Source: Solibacillus isronensis (GTDB taxonomy: Bacteria > Bacillota > Bacilli > Bacillales_A > Planococcaceae). Taken from it: 64,000 nucleotides of DNA. Position numbers and translations under genes: made by a program. Where the stretch lies: NCBI RefSeq assembly GCF_023715405.1, contig NZ_JAMBOC010000001.1, positions 2,046,001-2,110,000 on the forward strand, read 5' to 3'. The notes below the pieces were generated by a model. That model had not been told where the DNA came from. It made no database searches and was given only the letters and a program-made list of their open reading frames with translations. Position 1 is the stretch's first letter. Each line of letters opens with the position of its first letter. Positions 10,451 through 20,353 of the stretch are shown piece after piece.

Positions 10451-12433
10451 TCACCCTTCTGCTTTCAATTCAAATATCATGTCACGTAATTCAGCCGCGC
10501 GTTCAAAGTCCAGCGCTTTTGCGGCTTCTTTCATTTCAACTTGCAATGTCTCAACAAGCTTCTCCAGCTCTTTTTTCGTCAGCTTTTTGCCGCCTGTCAC
10601 TTTTGTAATATATGTTTCTTCCCCTTCCGCAGCTTGTGTAGCACGGATAATTTCAGGAATCTTTTTAATAATAGTTTTCGGTGTAATACCATGTTTTTCA
10701 TTGTATGCCATTTGAGTTTCACGACGGCGCTTCGTTTCACTGATCGCTTTTGTCATTGAATCCGTCATATTATTGGCATATAGAATGACATGACCGTTCG
10801 AGTTACGTGCAGCACGTCCAATTGTTTGAATGAGTGAACGTTCTGAACGGAGGAACCCTTCCTTGTCCGCATCTAAAATCGCGACAAGGGAAACTTCCGG
10901 AATATCTAGGCCTTCCCGCAGTAAGTTAATGCCGATCAACACATCATATGTCCCTTTACGAAGCTCCCGGATAATTTCGATCCGTTCCAGCGTTTTGATT
11001 TCCGAGTGCAAGTATTCGACTTTCAAGCCCATTTCTTTTAAATAGCTTGATAAATCTTCGGACATTTTCTTCGTTAATGTTGTGATTAATGTCCGTTCAT
11101 TACGGCGAATACGCTCATGGATTTCATCAATCAAATCATCAATTTGCCCTTCAATCGGACGGATATCAATTGTCGGATCAAGCAGCCCTGTCGGACGAAT
11201 AATCTGCTCTACCATGTCCGGTGTGTGCTCTAATTCGTATGGACCCGGTGTTGCCGACACATAAATGGCCTGGCTTACTTTTGACTGAAACTCGTCAAAC
11301 ATGAGCGGGCGGTTATCCAATGCGGACGGCAAACGGAAACCATGTTCGACCAATACCCCTTTACGAGCCTGGTCTCCATTATACATACCACGTACTTGCG
11401 GTAATGTAACATGGCTTTCATCAACAACAAGCAAAAAGTCCTCTGGGAAGTAATCGAGTAATGTATACGGTGTCGCCCCTGCTTCACGCAATGTTAAATG
11501 GCGCGAATAGTTTTCGATACCTGAGCAAAAGCCCATTTCCTTCATCATTTCCAAATCATAGTTTGTCCGTTGCTCCAAACGCTGCGCTTCCAGTAATCGG
11601 TCTTCCGAACGCAGGACAGCAAGACGCTCCTCCAGCTCTTTTTCGATATTTTCAATGGCAACTTTCATCTTCTCTTCGCGGGTAACGAAGTGGGATGCCG
11701 GGAAAATGGCTACGTGCTGACGGTCCCCTAAAATTTCGCCCGTCAGTGCATCCACTTCACGGATTCGGTCTACTTCATCGCCGAAAAATTCGATACGGAT
11801 ACAGTGTTCATCGCGTGATGCCGGGAAAATTTCGACAACATCCCCGCGCACTCGGAACGTACCGCGTGTAAAGTTAATATCATTACGCTCATATTGAATG
11901 TCGACTAGTTTTCGCAATAACTGATTGCGCTCGATTTCCATTCCTGTACGAATGGAAACGACCATTTCGCGATATTCTTCCGGATTACCGAGACCGTAAA
12001 TACACGATACGGACGCGATAATAATAACGTCTTTCCGTTCAAATAACGCAGTCGTTGCCGAATGGCGCAATTTATCGATTTCTTCATTAATACTTGAATC
12101 CTTTTCAATGTACGTATCCGTTTGCGGTACATACGCTTCCGGCTGGAAATAGTCATAGTAGCTGACGAAATACTCAACCGCATTGTCCGGGAAAAATTCT
12201 TTAAACTCACTATATAATTGGCCGGCCAGTGTTTTATTGTGTGCCATCACGAGCGTCGGCTTGTTCACTTCTTTAATCACATTGGATATCGTAAATGTTT
12301 TACCCGTACCTGTCGCCCCAAGCAATGTCTGGTGACGCTTGCCTTCTTTAACCCCTTGTATGAGCTGTTTAATTGCTTCCGGCTGATCCCCGGCAGGCTG
12401 ATAGGCGGACTGTATTGTAAATGTTTCTGTCAT
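10451..12433 (-). CDS. uvrB: Excinuclease ABC subunit B
   Basis: DNA-unwinding damage verifier of nucleotide excision repair, 660 residues. Walker A GATGTGKT (about 39-46), the beta-hairpin region with [10 protein letters not shown] (about 92-101), helicase motif DESH (about 338), and a C-terminal UVR motif (about 625-660) that contacts UvrC are present. AAAGGA precedes the ATG by 9 nt. Its stop overlaps the possible uvrA start, so the two are translationally coupled. A LexA-like box upstream suggests SOS control. Confidence 0.97.
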   Translation of the reverse strand: MTETFTIQSAYQPAGDQPEAIKQLIQGVKEGKRHQTLLGATGTGKTFTISNVIKEVNKPTLVMAHNKTLAGQLYSEFKEFFPDNAVEYFVSYYDYFQPEAYVPQTDTYIEKDSSINEEIDKLRHSATTALFERKDVIIIASVSCIYGLGNPEEYREMVVSIRTGMEIERNQLLRKLVDIQYERNDINFTRGTFRVRGDVVEIFPASRDEHCIRIEFFGDEVDRIREVDALTGEILGDRQHVAIFPASHFVTREEKMKVAIENIEKELEERLAVLRSEDRLLEAQRLEQRTNYDLEMMKEMGFCSGIENYSRHLTLREAGATPYTLLDYFPEDFLLVVDESHVTLPQVRGMYNGDQARKGVLVEHGFRLPSALDNRPLMFDEFQSKVSQAIYVSATPGPYELEHTPDMVEQIIRPTGLLDPTIDIRPIEGQIDDLIDEIHERIRRNERTLITTLTKKMSEDLSSYLKEMGLKVEYLHSEIKTLERIEIIRELRKGTYDVLIGINLLREGLDIPEVSLVAILDADKEGFLRSERSLIQTIGRAARNSNGHVILYANNMTDSMTKAISETKRRRETQMAYNEKHGITPKTIIKKIPEIIRATQAAEGEETYITKVTGGKKLTKKELEKLVETLQVEMKEAAKALDFERAAELRDMIFELKAEG

Positions 12434-12507
12434 ATTCAGATTGTCCTTTCTGTCGCTTATATTATCTTCTATTTTAACATACCCGTTTTTAATTTACGAT
12501 AAAATTG

Positions 12508-12521
12508 CGAACGTACATTCG
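12508..12521. promoter_or_regulatory. LexA (SOS) box upstream of uvrBA
   Basis: CGAACGTACATTCG matches the Bacillus LexA consensus CGAAC-N4-GTTCG with one mismatch. It lies 75-88 bp upstream of the uvrB start. An extended -10 candidate (TGTTAAAAT, reverse strand) lies between the box and the gene. uvrBA is a known SOS operon in B. subtilis. Confidence 0.8.
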
Positions 12522-12536
12522 AATTTAATGTGGTTG

Positions 12537-12750
12537 TGTGTCTTTTTAGGTGGGCTGGATTTATTAGAACTTTGGTGGCGGATATTAGAAAAGTTCGGTG
12601 ACTTATTTGAAGTTTGGGACCGGTTATTCGAAAATCTCTAGCACTTATTAGAAGAATTATCCTTTTTATTAGAAACTAACCAATTTATTAGAACTATTTT
12701 AATTTTATTAGAAACTTTCTATCACTTATTAGAAAACAGCTGAAACCCGC
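12537..12750 (-). repeat. TTCTAATAA intergenic array
   Basis: About nine copies of TTCTAATAA (read as TTATTAGAA on the + strand), some with one or two changes, are spaced roughly 18-22 bp apart with unrelated sequence between. The array fills the gap between the uvrB promoter region and the terminator of the IDEAL-domain gene. The same core occurs inside the 124-bp unit of the 37 kb array, so the arrays are one family. Confidence 0.8.
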
Positions 12751-12761
12751 TGCTTGCCAAT

Positions 12762-12795
12762 AAAAAAAAGCCACCTGGAATAGGATGGCTTCTAA
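12762..12795 (-). terminator. Intrinsic terminator of the IDEAL-domain gene
   Basis: On the reverse strand AAGCCATCC pairs with a GG-TGGCTT arm and is followed by eight T residues. It overlaps the stop codon region. Confidence 0.85.
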
Positions 12796-13031
12796 GAAAC
12801 AGTTTCCAATAACTCTTTTAACTCTGTAGTATAGCTGAGAAATGCTTGTTCGTTCTTCTGATCTAACGATGTATCGATAAGTAGCTTTAATTGTTCAATA
12901 CGTTGCATGCGCTGCAACCGACTAATAAATAAATCTAAATAAATTTCATTCAATAGCTTCTCTGCATGATGTTCAGTGGACTGCTGACTAACCGCTTTTA
13001 AAAAGTCTGTATACGAATAATATTTATCCAT
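12792..13031 (-). CDS. IDEAL domain protein
   Basis: Small protein of 79 residues. Residues 30-75 (LYLDLFISRLQ followed by LIDTSLDQKNEQAFLSYTTELKEL) fit the IDEAL domain found in small Firmicute proteins and in some competence regulators. Start at 13031, 6-8 nt after a GAGGTGAT Shine-Dalgarno; an in-frame GTG at 13040 lies inside that site. It is transcribed away from comK. Function not established. Confidence 0.75.
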   Translation of the reverse strand: MDKYYSYTDFLKAVSQQSTEHHAEKLLNEIYLDLFISRLQRMQRIEQLKLLIDTSLDQKNEQAFLSYTTELKELLETVS

Positions 13032-13218
13032 CGATATCACCTCGACCTCTTTTAACCATTATAAATTAAAAGTCATTTAATTTGCAATATATTCTGAAAA
13101 ATTATCATATGACAGAATTTTCTAAATATAATGTTGATTTTTAGCAGTTTATGCAGTAGTTTAGATGTATAGTGAAAATTTAAGCGATTAAAAAAGTAGG
13201 AAAGATAGGGGATACAAA

Positions 13219-13710
13219 ATGATTAGTAATTTAACACAAAAAACCAATTACATTATTTCTAACTCTACCTTCTGTTTAAGGTCCTATCAGCATCGAGATA
13301 AAATTCACACTGCCATTTTGGACAAGTACGGCCAATCTACTTCTCCGTATAAACCTTTAAAAATTATTCGCGATACGTGTCGCCTGCATGGAAGTTCCTA
13401 TGACGCCAGCAAATATCAGGCGAGACGATTCTTCGGAGAGAATAAACATAAATTGCCGATAATGGTGGCCTATGATTTCGGGGATCCGTGCATTTTATTC
13501 CCGCTATTTTCACCGTTTTCACCTCAAAATATATGGTTATCTTTGAATCCTATTATTAATATTAGTGAAGACGGTGATAAAACGCTCGTAACTTTTGTAG
13601 ATAATACTGAGATTAGTCTGGATATCAATATGAAATCATTCAACCAGCAATATGTACGCGCTGCGATGTACTATAAATATTTGCTTTTACAGCGCAATGC
13701 GATCTTATAA
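13219..13710 (+). CDS. comK: Competence transcription factor ComK
   Basis: 163 residues, recognised by the ComK core: KPLKIIRDTCRLHGSSYDAS (about 50-69), then PIMVAYD and ILFPLFSP, followed by the conserved tryptophan region (IWLSLNPI). ComK binds paired AT-boxes and activates DNA-uptake genes. Compared with B. subtilis ComK (192 residues) the C-terminal tail is short. AGGGGA lies 7 nt before the ATG. No clear K-box could be read upstream. A second ComK-like gene lies at 19736-20278, and comFA/comFC are also in the window. Confidence 0.85.
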   Translation: MISNLTQKTNYIISNSTFCLRSYQHRDKIHTAILDKYGQSTSPYKPLKIIRDTCRLHGSSYDASKYQARRFFGENKHKLPIMVAYDFGDPCILFPLFSPFSPQNIWLSLNPIINISEDGDKTLVTFVDNTEISLDINMKSFNQQYVRAAMYYKYLLLQRNAIL

Positions 13711-13715
13711 GAGCA

Positions 13716-14069
13716 TCAGCTTTTTTTAAAATATTCAGCAAGAAGTAACTCACTATGATTACGAAGGCGAATATTCGAATATCTTCTACACTCCATGATT
13801 CCCCCAAAGTAAAAATGATACTCGGTAAACAAATCATCCGTTTTGCCTCTCACTAAGCGCATCTGATGAAGTTTAAAATAGTCCTTCGTTTCTTTTAAGT
13901 CATGCTCTATTTTGATACGTACAGCATCGATTAATTGCAAATAGGGATTTTTAAATTTGAACGGACTTTGCTCCACTATTGTGTAATCTTTCCCAAGAAT
14001 AATTAACAGCAACGGCAAATAAATCCCAGCCTCATAATACGGAATCGTTTTAGAAGGAATTTGCAGCAT
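13716..14069 (-). CDS. Conserved Bacillales hypothetical protein (possibly YhjD-like)
   Basis: 117 residues, soluble, no signal peptide. A recognisable conserved frame is AGIYLPLLLIIL, then SPFKFKNPYLQLID, then RGKTDDLFTEYHF. I recall similar small Bacillus proteins of the YhjD type but cannot confirm this. GGAGG lies 7 nt before the ATG. It converges on comK with only 5 bp between stop codons. Confidence 0.65.
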   Translation of the reverse strand: MLQIPSKTIPYYEAGIYLPLLLIILGKDYTIVEQSPFKFKNPYLQLIDAVRIKIEHDLKETKDYFKLHQMRLVRGKTDDLFTEYHFYFGGIMECRRYSNIRLRNHSELLLAEYFKKS

Positions 14070-14172
14070 ACGAATACCTCCAATCGATAAGAACGTTTGT
14101 TCGTATATTTATTTTCACATATTTTTTAAAATCTGACAAGAGGAAAATTATTACTTAGCTTAAATTTCACTA

Positions 14173-14207
14173 AAAAAACCGTGCCTTAGCTTTTTACTAA
14201 GGCACGG
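14173..14207 (-). terminator. Intrinsic terminator of prfB
   Basis: A perfect 11-bp stem (CCGTGCCTTAG/CTAAGGCACGG) is followed on the reverse strand by TTTTTTTA. It lies about 40 bp past the prfB stop. Confidence 0.9.
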
Positions 14208-14243
14208 CTTTCATTTTTTCGAGCGGATGACCGCTGTAAGATT

Positions 14244-15351
14244 TTAATATGAGATTTTTGATCGTAAATAGGCAGTAATGAATACATCGAGATCGCCATC
14301 CATTACAGCGCCTACATTCCCTGTTTCGGCACTTGTACGGTGATCTTTTACCATTGAATACGGATGGAACACATATGAACGAATTTGTGAGCCCCAGCCG
14401 ATTTCTTTCTGTTCTCCACGAATTTCATCCAGCTGTGCTTGCTGCTTTTCGATTTCCAGCTGATACAGCTTCGATTTCAGCATTTTCATTGCCGCATCAC
14501 GGTTTTTAATTTGCGAACGTTCAGACTGGCATTGTACAACGACACCTGTTGGAAGATGGGTAATACGTACAGCCGAGTCAGTCGTGTTAATATGCTGACC
14601 ACCGGCACCAGTTGCACGGTACGTATCGACTTTTAAATCTTCTGTTCGAATATCGATTTCGATTTCGTCATTGAACTCCGGCATAACATCACATGAAACG
14701 AACGATGTATGACGGCGGCCTGATGAATCGAACGGTGAAATACGAACTAAGCGGTGTACGCCTTTTTCTGCTTTCAAATAGCCGTACGCATTATGGCCTG
14801 AAATTTGCAATGTAACCGACTTAATGCCGGCTTCATCACCAGGCAAATAGTCAATTGTCGTTACTTTAAATCCTCGCTTCTCTGCCCAGCGTGTGTACAT
14901 ACGTAATAACATCGAGCCCCAGTCCTGTGACTCTGTACCACCTGCACCTGGATGCAGCTCTAAAATGGCATTGTTTTTATCGTATGGTTCTGATAACAGC
15001 ATCTGCAGTTCGAAATCTTCCATTTTTGATTGGAATTCGACTAGTTCTATGCCTAGTTCTTCCTGCAATTCTGCGTCTGGTTCTTCGCGTAATAGCTCGA
15101 GTGTCATTTCGAGGTTTTCCTGTGTGTCGACTAATTCTTTGTATTCGTTGACAACTGCTTTAATGCCGTTGCTTTCGTTAATTATTGCCTGTGCACCGTT
15201 CTGGTCGTTCCAGAATTCCGGTTCAAGCATAAGTTCATCTAGTTCCTGGATACGAGCCTCTTTGTTTTCTAAGTCAAAGAGACCCCCTGAAGTCCGCTAG
15301 TTTTGTAGCTGTATTTTCGAGTGCATTACGCACATCTGCTAATTCCATCAT
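14244..15351 (-). CDS. prfB: Peptide chain release factor 2, made by +1 programmed frameshift
   Basis: Release factor for UGA and UAA codons. The main frame (14244-15230 and upstream) contains the SPF codon-reading motif (RISPFDSS) and the GGQ peptidyl-hydrolysis motif (GAGGQHIN). The N-terminus lies in another frame beginning at ATG 15351 (or the adjacent ATG 15348), 7-10 nt after GGAGG. It reads up to a TGA at 15274-15276 and shifts +1 at CTT. The joined product is about 367 residues. Anyone annotating only the long frame would miss the first 40 residues. It precedes a strong terminator. Confidence 0.95.
15274..15288 (-). other. prfB programmed +1 frameshift site
   Basis: The reverse strand reads AGGGGG-TCT-CTT-TGA-C. 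The internal Shine-Dalgarno is 3 nt before the slippery CTT, and the in-frame TGA is followed by C, a poor stop context. This is the classical autoregulatory RF2 arrangement. Confidence 0.95.
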
Positions 15352-15397
15352 ATATTTTCCTCCGTATTTGGGTGTTAAAGTTTGGTCTTCTCATACC

Positions 15398-15521
15398 GTT
15401 GATTTCCGTTGCGGCGGACGCGTTTCGCGGGCGGGCGCCAATCCTCCTCGTCGCTTTGCTCCTGCGGTGTATCGGCTGTCCCGCTATTCCCGCAGAAGTC
15501 GCCGCCTCCACTCCAATCAAC
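15398..15521. repeat. GC-rich palindromic dispersed element
   Basis: A 124-bp block much richer in G+C than its surroundings. It has imperfect terminal inverted repeats (GTTGATT...GGCGG at one end, GCCGCC...AATCAAC at the other) and inner CG-rich arms. Its pattern resembles GC-rich intergenic repeats I recall from many Bacillales genomes. It sits between secA and prfB. Several overlapping open frames here are by-products of the composition. Dispersal cannot be shown from one copy. Confidence 0.6.
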
Positions 15522-15680
15522 TAAGTTCCATTACTAATAAATTTACTGCGTTGTGATTTTATTTTGCTCAAAGTTGGGGTGAGCGAGTAAAATTAGGGTT
15601 TTTCATCTAATTCGCCTAGTAATCAACCAGCGAAAAAAGGCTCCCACTGCTCACCTATTTGGTACATTTCAACCTTTATG

Positions 15681-15726
15681 AAAAAACAAACCGGGTCATT
15701 GAGCATAGTTTCAATGACCTCGGTTT
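15681..15726 (-). terminator. Intrinsic terminator of secA
   Basis: An AAACCG...GTCATTGA / TCAATGAC...CGGTTT stem is followed on the reverse strand by GTTTGTTTTTTC. It lies directly after the secA stop. Confidence 0.9.
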
Positions 15727-15734
15727 TATTGCTT

Positions 15735-18245
15735 TTATTGGCCTACGCCGTGGCATGATTTGTATTTTTTGCCGCTGCCGCATGGGCATGGGTCGTTGCG
15801 TCCGATGTTTTCTGCTTTACGTGTTGGTAGTTTTTTCGGTTTGGCTGCACCTTCTTCTTTCGGATTAACAGCTTGGCCTTTTGCTACTTCTTCACGTTGC
15901 AGATTGCTGCGGATTTCCGCTTTTAATGCGTACTTCGCTACATCTTCACGTACCGCTGCGACCATGTCTTCGAACATTGCGAAACCTTCTTGCTGGTATT
16001 CGCGTAATGGATCGTTTTGACCGTAAGCTCGTAAATGGATTCCTTGACGTAACTGGTCCATTGCATCGATATGGTCAATCCATTTCGAGTCAATTGAACG
16101 AAGTAAAATAACCTTTTCGAACTCGCGCATACGCTCTGGTGTCATCGCTTCTTCTTTTTCATCATAGCGCGTTGTCACTTTTTCAGAGATGAACGCAATC
16201 ATTTCTTCTGGTGATTTATTTTCAAGCTGCTCTTTCGTAATATCGCCTTCATCTAAAAGATTTGCTGCGATATAGTCTTCAAGTGCATCCAGTGTCCAGT
16301 TTTCCTTCTCACCTTGTGTATGAAGGGCTACTTGATTTTCGATCGCCTGTGAAATCATCGACTCTACTAATGCACGCATATTTTCCGAATCCAATACTTC
16401 TTCACGCTCTTTGTAAATTACTTCACGTTGCTGACGAAGTACGTCATCGTATTGTAATAGACGTTTACGCGCATCGAAGTTATTCCCTTCAACACGTTTT
16501 TGTGCTGATTCTACCGCTTTTGAAACCATGCCTGACTGGATCGGTTGTGTATCGTCCATACCAAGTCTTGTCATCATTGACTTCATTTTATCTGAACCGA
16601 AGCGACGCATTAATTCATCTTCCAAAGAAAGATAGAATTGCGTTACCCCCGGGTTCCCTTGACGACCAGAACGACCACGTAGCTGATTATCAATACGGCG
16701 TGATTCATGACGCTCCGTACCAATTACCGCTAAACCGCCAATTTCAAGTACACCTTCACCCGGTTTAATGTCCGTACCACGACCGGCCATGTTTGTCGCA
16801 ATCGTTACGGCACCTTTTTGACCGGCATTTAAAATAATTTCCGCTTCACGTTCATGGTTTTTCGCATTTAACACGTTATGCGGAATTTTAAATTTCGTTA
16901 AATATTTTGAAATGATTTCCGATGTTTCGATTGCAACCGTACCAACCAGTACCGGCTGACCATTACGGTGACGCTCTGCAATATCTTCTGCAACGGCTTT
17001 AAACTTGCCTTCCATCGTTGCGAAAATTAGATCAGGACGGTCATCACGCGCAATCGGTTTGTTCGTAGGAATCGCTACAACCTGCATATTGTAGATGTTG
17101 CGGAATTCCTCTTCCTCTGTTTTCGCTGTACCTGTCATACCAGAAAGTTTCTCGTACATACGGAAATAGTTTTGGAATGTAACGGTCGCCATTGTCATCG
17201 ATTCATTTTGAATATCGAGACCTTCTTTCGCTTCAATCGCCTGGTGTAAACCATCCGAATAGCGACGACCTTTCATTAGACGACCAGTAAAGCCGTCAAC
17301 GATTACAACTTCCCCGTCCTGCACAACATAGTCAACATCATTATGCATTGATGCATGTGCTTTTAAGCTTTGATTGATCGCATGATTTAAGCGGACATGT
17401 GTTAAATCGAATAAGTTGTCGATGCCAAACGCACGCTCTGCCTTTTCGATCCCTTGCTCTGTCAACGTTACGCCTTTTGTTGATTCTTCATAGTTGTAGT
17501 CTTCATCCTGCTTTAACATACGGGCAAATGCATTTGACTGTACGTAAAGCTGTGCAGACTTCCCTGCTTGTCCGGAAATGATTAACGGTGTACGCGCTTC
17601 ATCGATTAAAATCGAGTCAACCTCATCGATTACCGCATAATAAAGCGGACGCTGTACACGATCTTCTTTATAAAGCACCATGTTATCACGTAAATAGTCA
17701 AAACCAAGCTCATTGTTCGTCGAATATGTAATATCCGCTGCATATGCTTCACGCTTTTCTTCTTTTGACAGGCTGTTCAGGTTCAAACCAACCGTTAAGC
17801 CTAACCAATTATATAACTCTCCCATTTCAGTCGCGTCACGGCTTGCTAAATATTCGTTGACCGTTACGACGTGAACACCTTTACCAGTAAGCGCATTTAA
17901 ATAAACGGACATTGTCGACGTTAACGTTTTACCTTCACCGGTTTTCATCTCCGCGATATTACCCTCATTTAATGCAGCAGCCCCCATAATCTGAACGCGG
18001 AACGGGAACATGCCAAGAACACGGCGTGATGCTTCACGAATTGTCGCAAATGCTTCAGGCAACAAAGAGTCCACAGTTTCGCCATTTTGATAACGGTTTT
18101 TAAATTCTTCTGTTTTCGCTTTTAATGCATCATCAGAAAGGCTTTCAAACTGCCCTGCCAATGCTTCTACTTTATCTGCAATCTTTTCTAAACGCTTTAC
18201 TTCTTTTTTATTGAAATCAAATAATTTATTTAATATGTTTGCCAT
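15735..18245 (-). CDS. secA: Preprotein translocase ATPase SecA (SecA1)
   Basis: Housekeeping Sec motor, 836 residues, driving secretory proteins through SecYEG. Walker A is in [12 protein letters not shown], the DEAD-like motif in [11 protein letters not shown], and the second helicase domain in [16 protein letters not shown]. The C-terminal zinc-binding tail ([13 protein letters not shown]) is intact, marking SecA1 rather than SecA2. The start at 18245 gives the usual N-terminus ([10 protein letters not shown]) and lies 9 nt after GGGAAGTG. An in-frame GTG at 18257 overlaps that site. A second SecA gene (secA2) lies at 45579. Confidence 0.97.
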   Translation of the reverse strand: MANILNKLFDFNKKEVKRLEKIADKVEALAGQFESLSDDALKAKTEEFKNRYQNGETVDSLLPEAFATIREASRRVLGMFPFRVQIMGAAALNEGNIAEMKTGEGKTLTSTMSVYLNALTGKGVHVVTVNEYLASRDATEMGELYNWLGLTVGLNLNSLSKEEKREAYAADITYSTNNELGFDYLRDNMVLYKEDRVQRPLYYAVIDEVDSILIDEARTPLIISGQAGKSAQLYVQSNAFARMLKQDEDYNYEESTKGVTLTEQGIEKAERAFGIDNLFDLTHVRLNHAINQSLKAHASMHNDVDYVVQDGEVVIVDGFTGRLMKGRRYSDGLHQAIEAKEGLDIQNESMTMATVTFQNYFRMYEKLSGMTGTAKTEEEEFRNIYNMQVVAIPTNKPIARDDRPDLIFATMEGKFKAVAEDIAERHRNGQPVLVGTVAIETSEIISKYLTKFKIPHNVLNAKNHEREAEIILNAGQKGAVTIATNMAGRGTDIKPGEGVLEIGGLAVIGTERHESRRIDNQLRGRSGRQGNPGVTQFYLSLEDELMRRFGSDKMKSMMTRLGMDDTQPIQSGMVSKAVESAQKRVEGNNFDARKRLLQYDDVLRQQREVIYKEREEVLDSENMRALVESMISQAIENQVALHTQGEKENWTLDALEDYIAANLLDEGDITKEQLENKSPEEMIAFISEKVTTRYDEKEEAMTPERMREFEKVILLRSIDSKWIDHIDAMDQLRQGIHLRAYGQNDPLREYQQEGFAMFEDMVAAVREDVAKYALKAEIRSNLQREEVAKGQAVNPKEEGAAKPKKLPTRKAENIGRNDPCPCGSGKKYKSCHGVGQ

Positions 18246-18354
18246 CGAATTGGTCACTTCCCAATAAATAGTCTCAAAGTATATTTTAGCATTATATATA
18301 CCGGTGGTGCAAATGGACTGATGTAAAATGGTAATTTTAGGAACGATTCAACTC

Positions 18355-18385
18355 AAAAAACGGACTGCCTATTTCAGACAATCCG
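18355..18385 (-). terminator. Intrinsic terminator of hpf
   Basis: On the reverse strand CGGATTG pairs with CAGTCCG (one wobble), followed by TTTTTTGAG, about 17 bp past the stop codon. Confidence 0.85.
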
Positions 18386-18401
18386 CTTGCAAGCCAATCA
18401 T

Positions 18402-18959
18402 TTAGTTAGTTTCAATTAAACCATATTTACCGTCTTTACGTTTGTAAACGATGTTTGTACCGTCTGTTTCTGCATCTGTGAAGATATAGAAATCATGGCC
18501 AAGCATGTTCATTTGTAGAACGGCTTCTTCCTGATCCATCGGTTTCAGATCAAATTGCTTCGTACGAACGATTGTATATTCATCCTCTGAAGATTCAGCG
18601 TTCGCTTCCATTTGGGATGTTACATTGGCGAAATAGATACCTGTACCTTCGCGATCACGGAATTTACGGTTTACTTTTGTTTTATGTTTACGGATTTGAC
18701 GCTCAAGCTTGTCGACAATTAAGTCAACAGCCGCATACATGTCGTTATGACGCTCTTCGGCACGCAGCGTTAAATTTTTCATCGGAATCGTCACTTCTAC
18801 TTTTGTTTGTTTATCATTATAAACCTTCAAATTGACGTTAGCGTTCGCGTTTAGATCTTCATTGAAATAGCGTTCTACCTTTTCAATTTTGTTCTCCACG
18901 TAATCACGAATCGCTGGAGTTACCTCAATATTTTCACCACGAATGTTAAACTTTAGCAT
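18402..18959 (-). CDS. hpf: Long-form ribosome hibernation promoting factor
   Basis: 185 residues. The N-terminal ribosome-binding domain (about 1-100; NIRGENIEVTPAIRDYVENK) is followed by a linker and a C-terminal dimerisation domain (about 125-183; YTIVRTKQFDLKPMDQEEAV). Long HPF dimerises 70S ribosomes into inactive 100S particles in stationary phase or stress. AAGGAGGAG precedes the ATG at 5 nt. Its place next to secA is the same as yvyD in B. subtilis. Confidence 0.96.
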   Translation of the reverse strand: MLKFNIRGENIEVTPAIRDYVENKIEKVERYFNEDLNANANVNLKVYNDKQTKVEVTIPMKNLTLRAEERHNDMYAAVDLIVDKLERQIRKHKTKVNRKFRDREGTGIYFANVTSQMEANAESSEDEYTIVRTKQFDLKPMDQEEAVLQMNMLGHDFYIFTDAETDGTNIVYKRKDGKYGLIETN

Positions 18960-19119
18960 GTGAACTCCTCCTTCATTACTGCTCTTACTAATCTAATTCT
19001 ACATACATAAATAAAATCCTGTTACGACTTGAAACTTTTTTCAATTTTCGACAAGTTGTCCTACATATTGATAAGAAAGACACCGTATCGTTATATGGAA
19101 TCAATGGTAACCAACCAAT

Positions 19120-19497
19120 TTAATTACGTCCGACTTCTTTTTTGCGACGAACTTTTAACTCACTGACGATTAATTCTTCAATACCTGGCTGATTTTCGAA
19201 GATCAAACCATATTGAAACTTACCGCCGTATTTCTTCTTCCATACGATGTCTCCAATGGCCTTAATCAATACTTCGTCTAAAATGAATTCCAGTTCCAAC
19301 TGCACCAGGTTATTATTATTTTCACCAATTTCCCGAGAAGAAAACATTTTCATTCCGTGCGGGCTTACATCGATGATTTCACAAGGGTATTTTATCACCT
19401 CTAATTGTTCCTGTTTTCCATTGATCAATTCGGTAAAATTTGCTTCGATTGGGACCCCAAAAGTAAAGCGAAATCCTTCTGTGCGTTTAAACGCCAT
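19120..19497 (-). CDS. PilZ-like domain protein
   Basis: 125 residues. The second half of the PilZ signature is visible (IIDVSPHGMKMF, matching D/NxSxxG), followed by alternating strands ending in GDIVWKKKYGGKFQYGLIF. The RxxxR half of the c-di-GMP site is not evident; only a RTEGFR sequence lies near the N-terminus. It could therefore be a degenerate PilZ that does not bind the nucleotide. AGGGGGAA lies 6 nt before the ATG. Its position upstream of hpf and close to flagellar genes, with a GGDEF gene at 1 kb, hints at motility control. Confidence 0.75.
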   Translation of the reverse strand: MAFKRTEGFRFTFGVPIEANFTELINGKQEQLEVIKYPCEIIDVSPHGMKMFSSREIGENNNNLVQLELEFILDEVLIKAIGDIVWKKKYGGKFQYGLIFENQPGIEELIVSELKVRRKKEVGRN

Positions 19498-19684
19498 AAC
19501 TGTTCCCCCTAGCCATTCATTGCTACAATTTATATACCCACATTATGATGTAATATACGATTAAATGTCTATGTGCTTAATTGCTATTTTAAGGAGAAAT
19601 TGTGACTTCAAACTCATGACAATTGACCTGGAATTTTTTCCGTTTGCAATAAAAGAATGTGCAATCGATAAAAAATTGAGAAAC

Positions 19685-19728
19685 AAAAAGAGTTTCACAC
19701 ATTGGGATGATCCTTTGCGTAAAACTCT
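19685..19728 (-). terminator. Intrinsic terminator of the second comK gene
   Basis: An AGAGTTT/AAACTCT stem with partial inner pairing is followed by TTTTT on the reverse strand, just past the stop codon. Confidence 0.75.
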
Positions 19729-19735
19729 ATGCTTA

Positions 19736-20278
19736 TTAGTGGATTACATACTCTTCATTTATTTCTGCGCATTTTAACATAATTTGTTGCTCGGCATTTG
19801 AATATACAGTATCCCTGTAAAATTGCTTTATTAAGGTAGTCGAACAATAATCTTTTGCCTTCATCCACTGCTTATTCAGTTTACTGTACGATACAGGCAC
19901 TTTAATTCTTTCATTATTTGTTAAAATGACAACTGAATGATTTTCCAAATGCGGCTTGATATCATCGACATGATGCAATGCAAAGTACATACAATCTTCG
20001 ATATTACGCATCGCCTCTGTCGGAAACCAAAAATGAGATAGCCGAGACCTCGGAATCATGATCGGGTTAACAGATTTGGAGTCAAGCATTGCATTTGCAG
20101 CTTCCTTTGCACCTTTTAAGCTGGAACCATGTTGTTTCAGCTCCATATCGAGCAATTGCATCGGTGTTAAAGGGACTTTTTTATAGCCATTTGGAGTAAT
20201 CATAAGCGTATAAAGATTATTAAACTGATCAAATTCAGGCTTTAATACACAGGCATCATACAAGGAATTTCTATACAT
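19736..20278 (-). CDS. ComK family protein, second paralogue
   Basis: 180 residues. The ComK core is recognisable: LDMELKQHGSSLKGAKEAA aligns with the RxxGSSY region, then NPIMIPRSRLSHFWFPT, a segment ending in YFALHHVDD, and the strand RIKVPVSYSKLNKQW. The C-terminus extends further than in the first ComK of the window (13219). The start at 20278 is 8 nt after GGAAGGAGT; a longer open frame upstream lacks such a site. Two ComK paralogues are known in several Bacillaceae, where they can act together. A perfect inverted repeat lies 45-75 bp upstream. Confidence 0.8.
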   Translation of the reverse strand: MYRNSLYDACVLKPEFDQFNNLYTLMITPNGYKKVPLTPMQLLDMELKQHGSSLKGAKEAANAMLDSKSVNPIMIPRSRLSHFWFPTEAMRNIEDCMYFALHHVDDIKPHLENHSVVILTNNERIKVPVSYSKLNKQWMKAKDYCSTTLIKQFYRDTVYSNAEQQIMLKCAEINEEYVIH

Positions 20279-20322
20279 TTTCCATACTCCTTCCAATTTG
20301 TAGTTATCATTTTTAGTAAAAA

Positions 20323-20353
20323 GGAGTATACTTACTATATGTCGGTATACTCC
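20323..20353. promoter_or_regulatory. Perfect inverted repeat upstream of the second comK gene
   Basis: GGAGTATAC and GTATACTCC are separated by 13 bp and centred 60 bp upstream of the start codon. A TATAGT hexamer (reverse strand) lies in the spacer, so the repeat could be an operator across the promoter. Confidence 0.55.

Noticed and set aside
13041..13218. ComK box (AAAA-N5-TTTT pairs) upstream of comK
   Set aside because: A-rich and T-rich runs are present, but none has the required spacing in a pair.
15326..15556. Several overlapping frames of 60-67 codons near prfB
   Set aside because: They lie in the GC-rich palindromic element where stop codons are rare by composition; none has a ribosome site.
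19565..19777. 70-codon + strand frame
   Set aside because: No ribosome site, no recognisable sequence, and it runs through the terminator and 3' end of the comK paralogue on the other strand.
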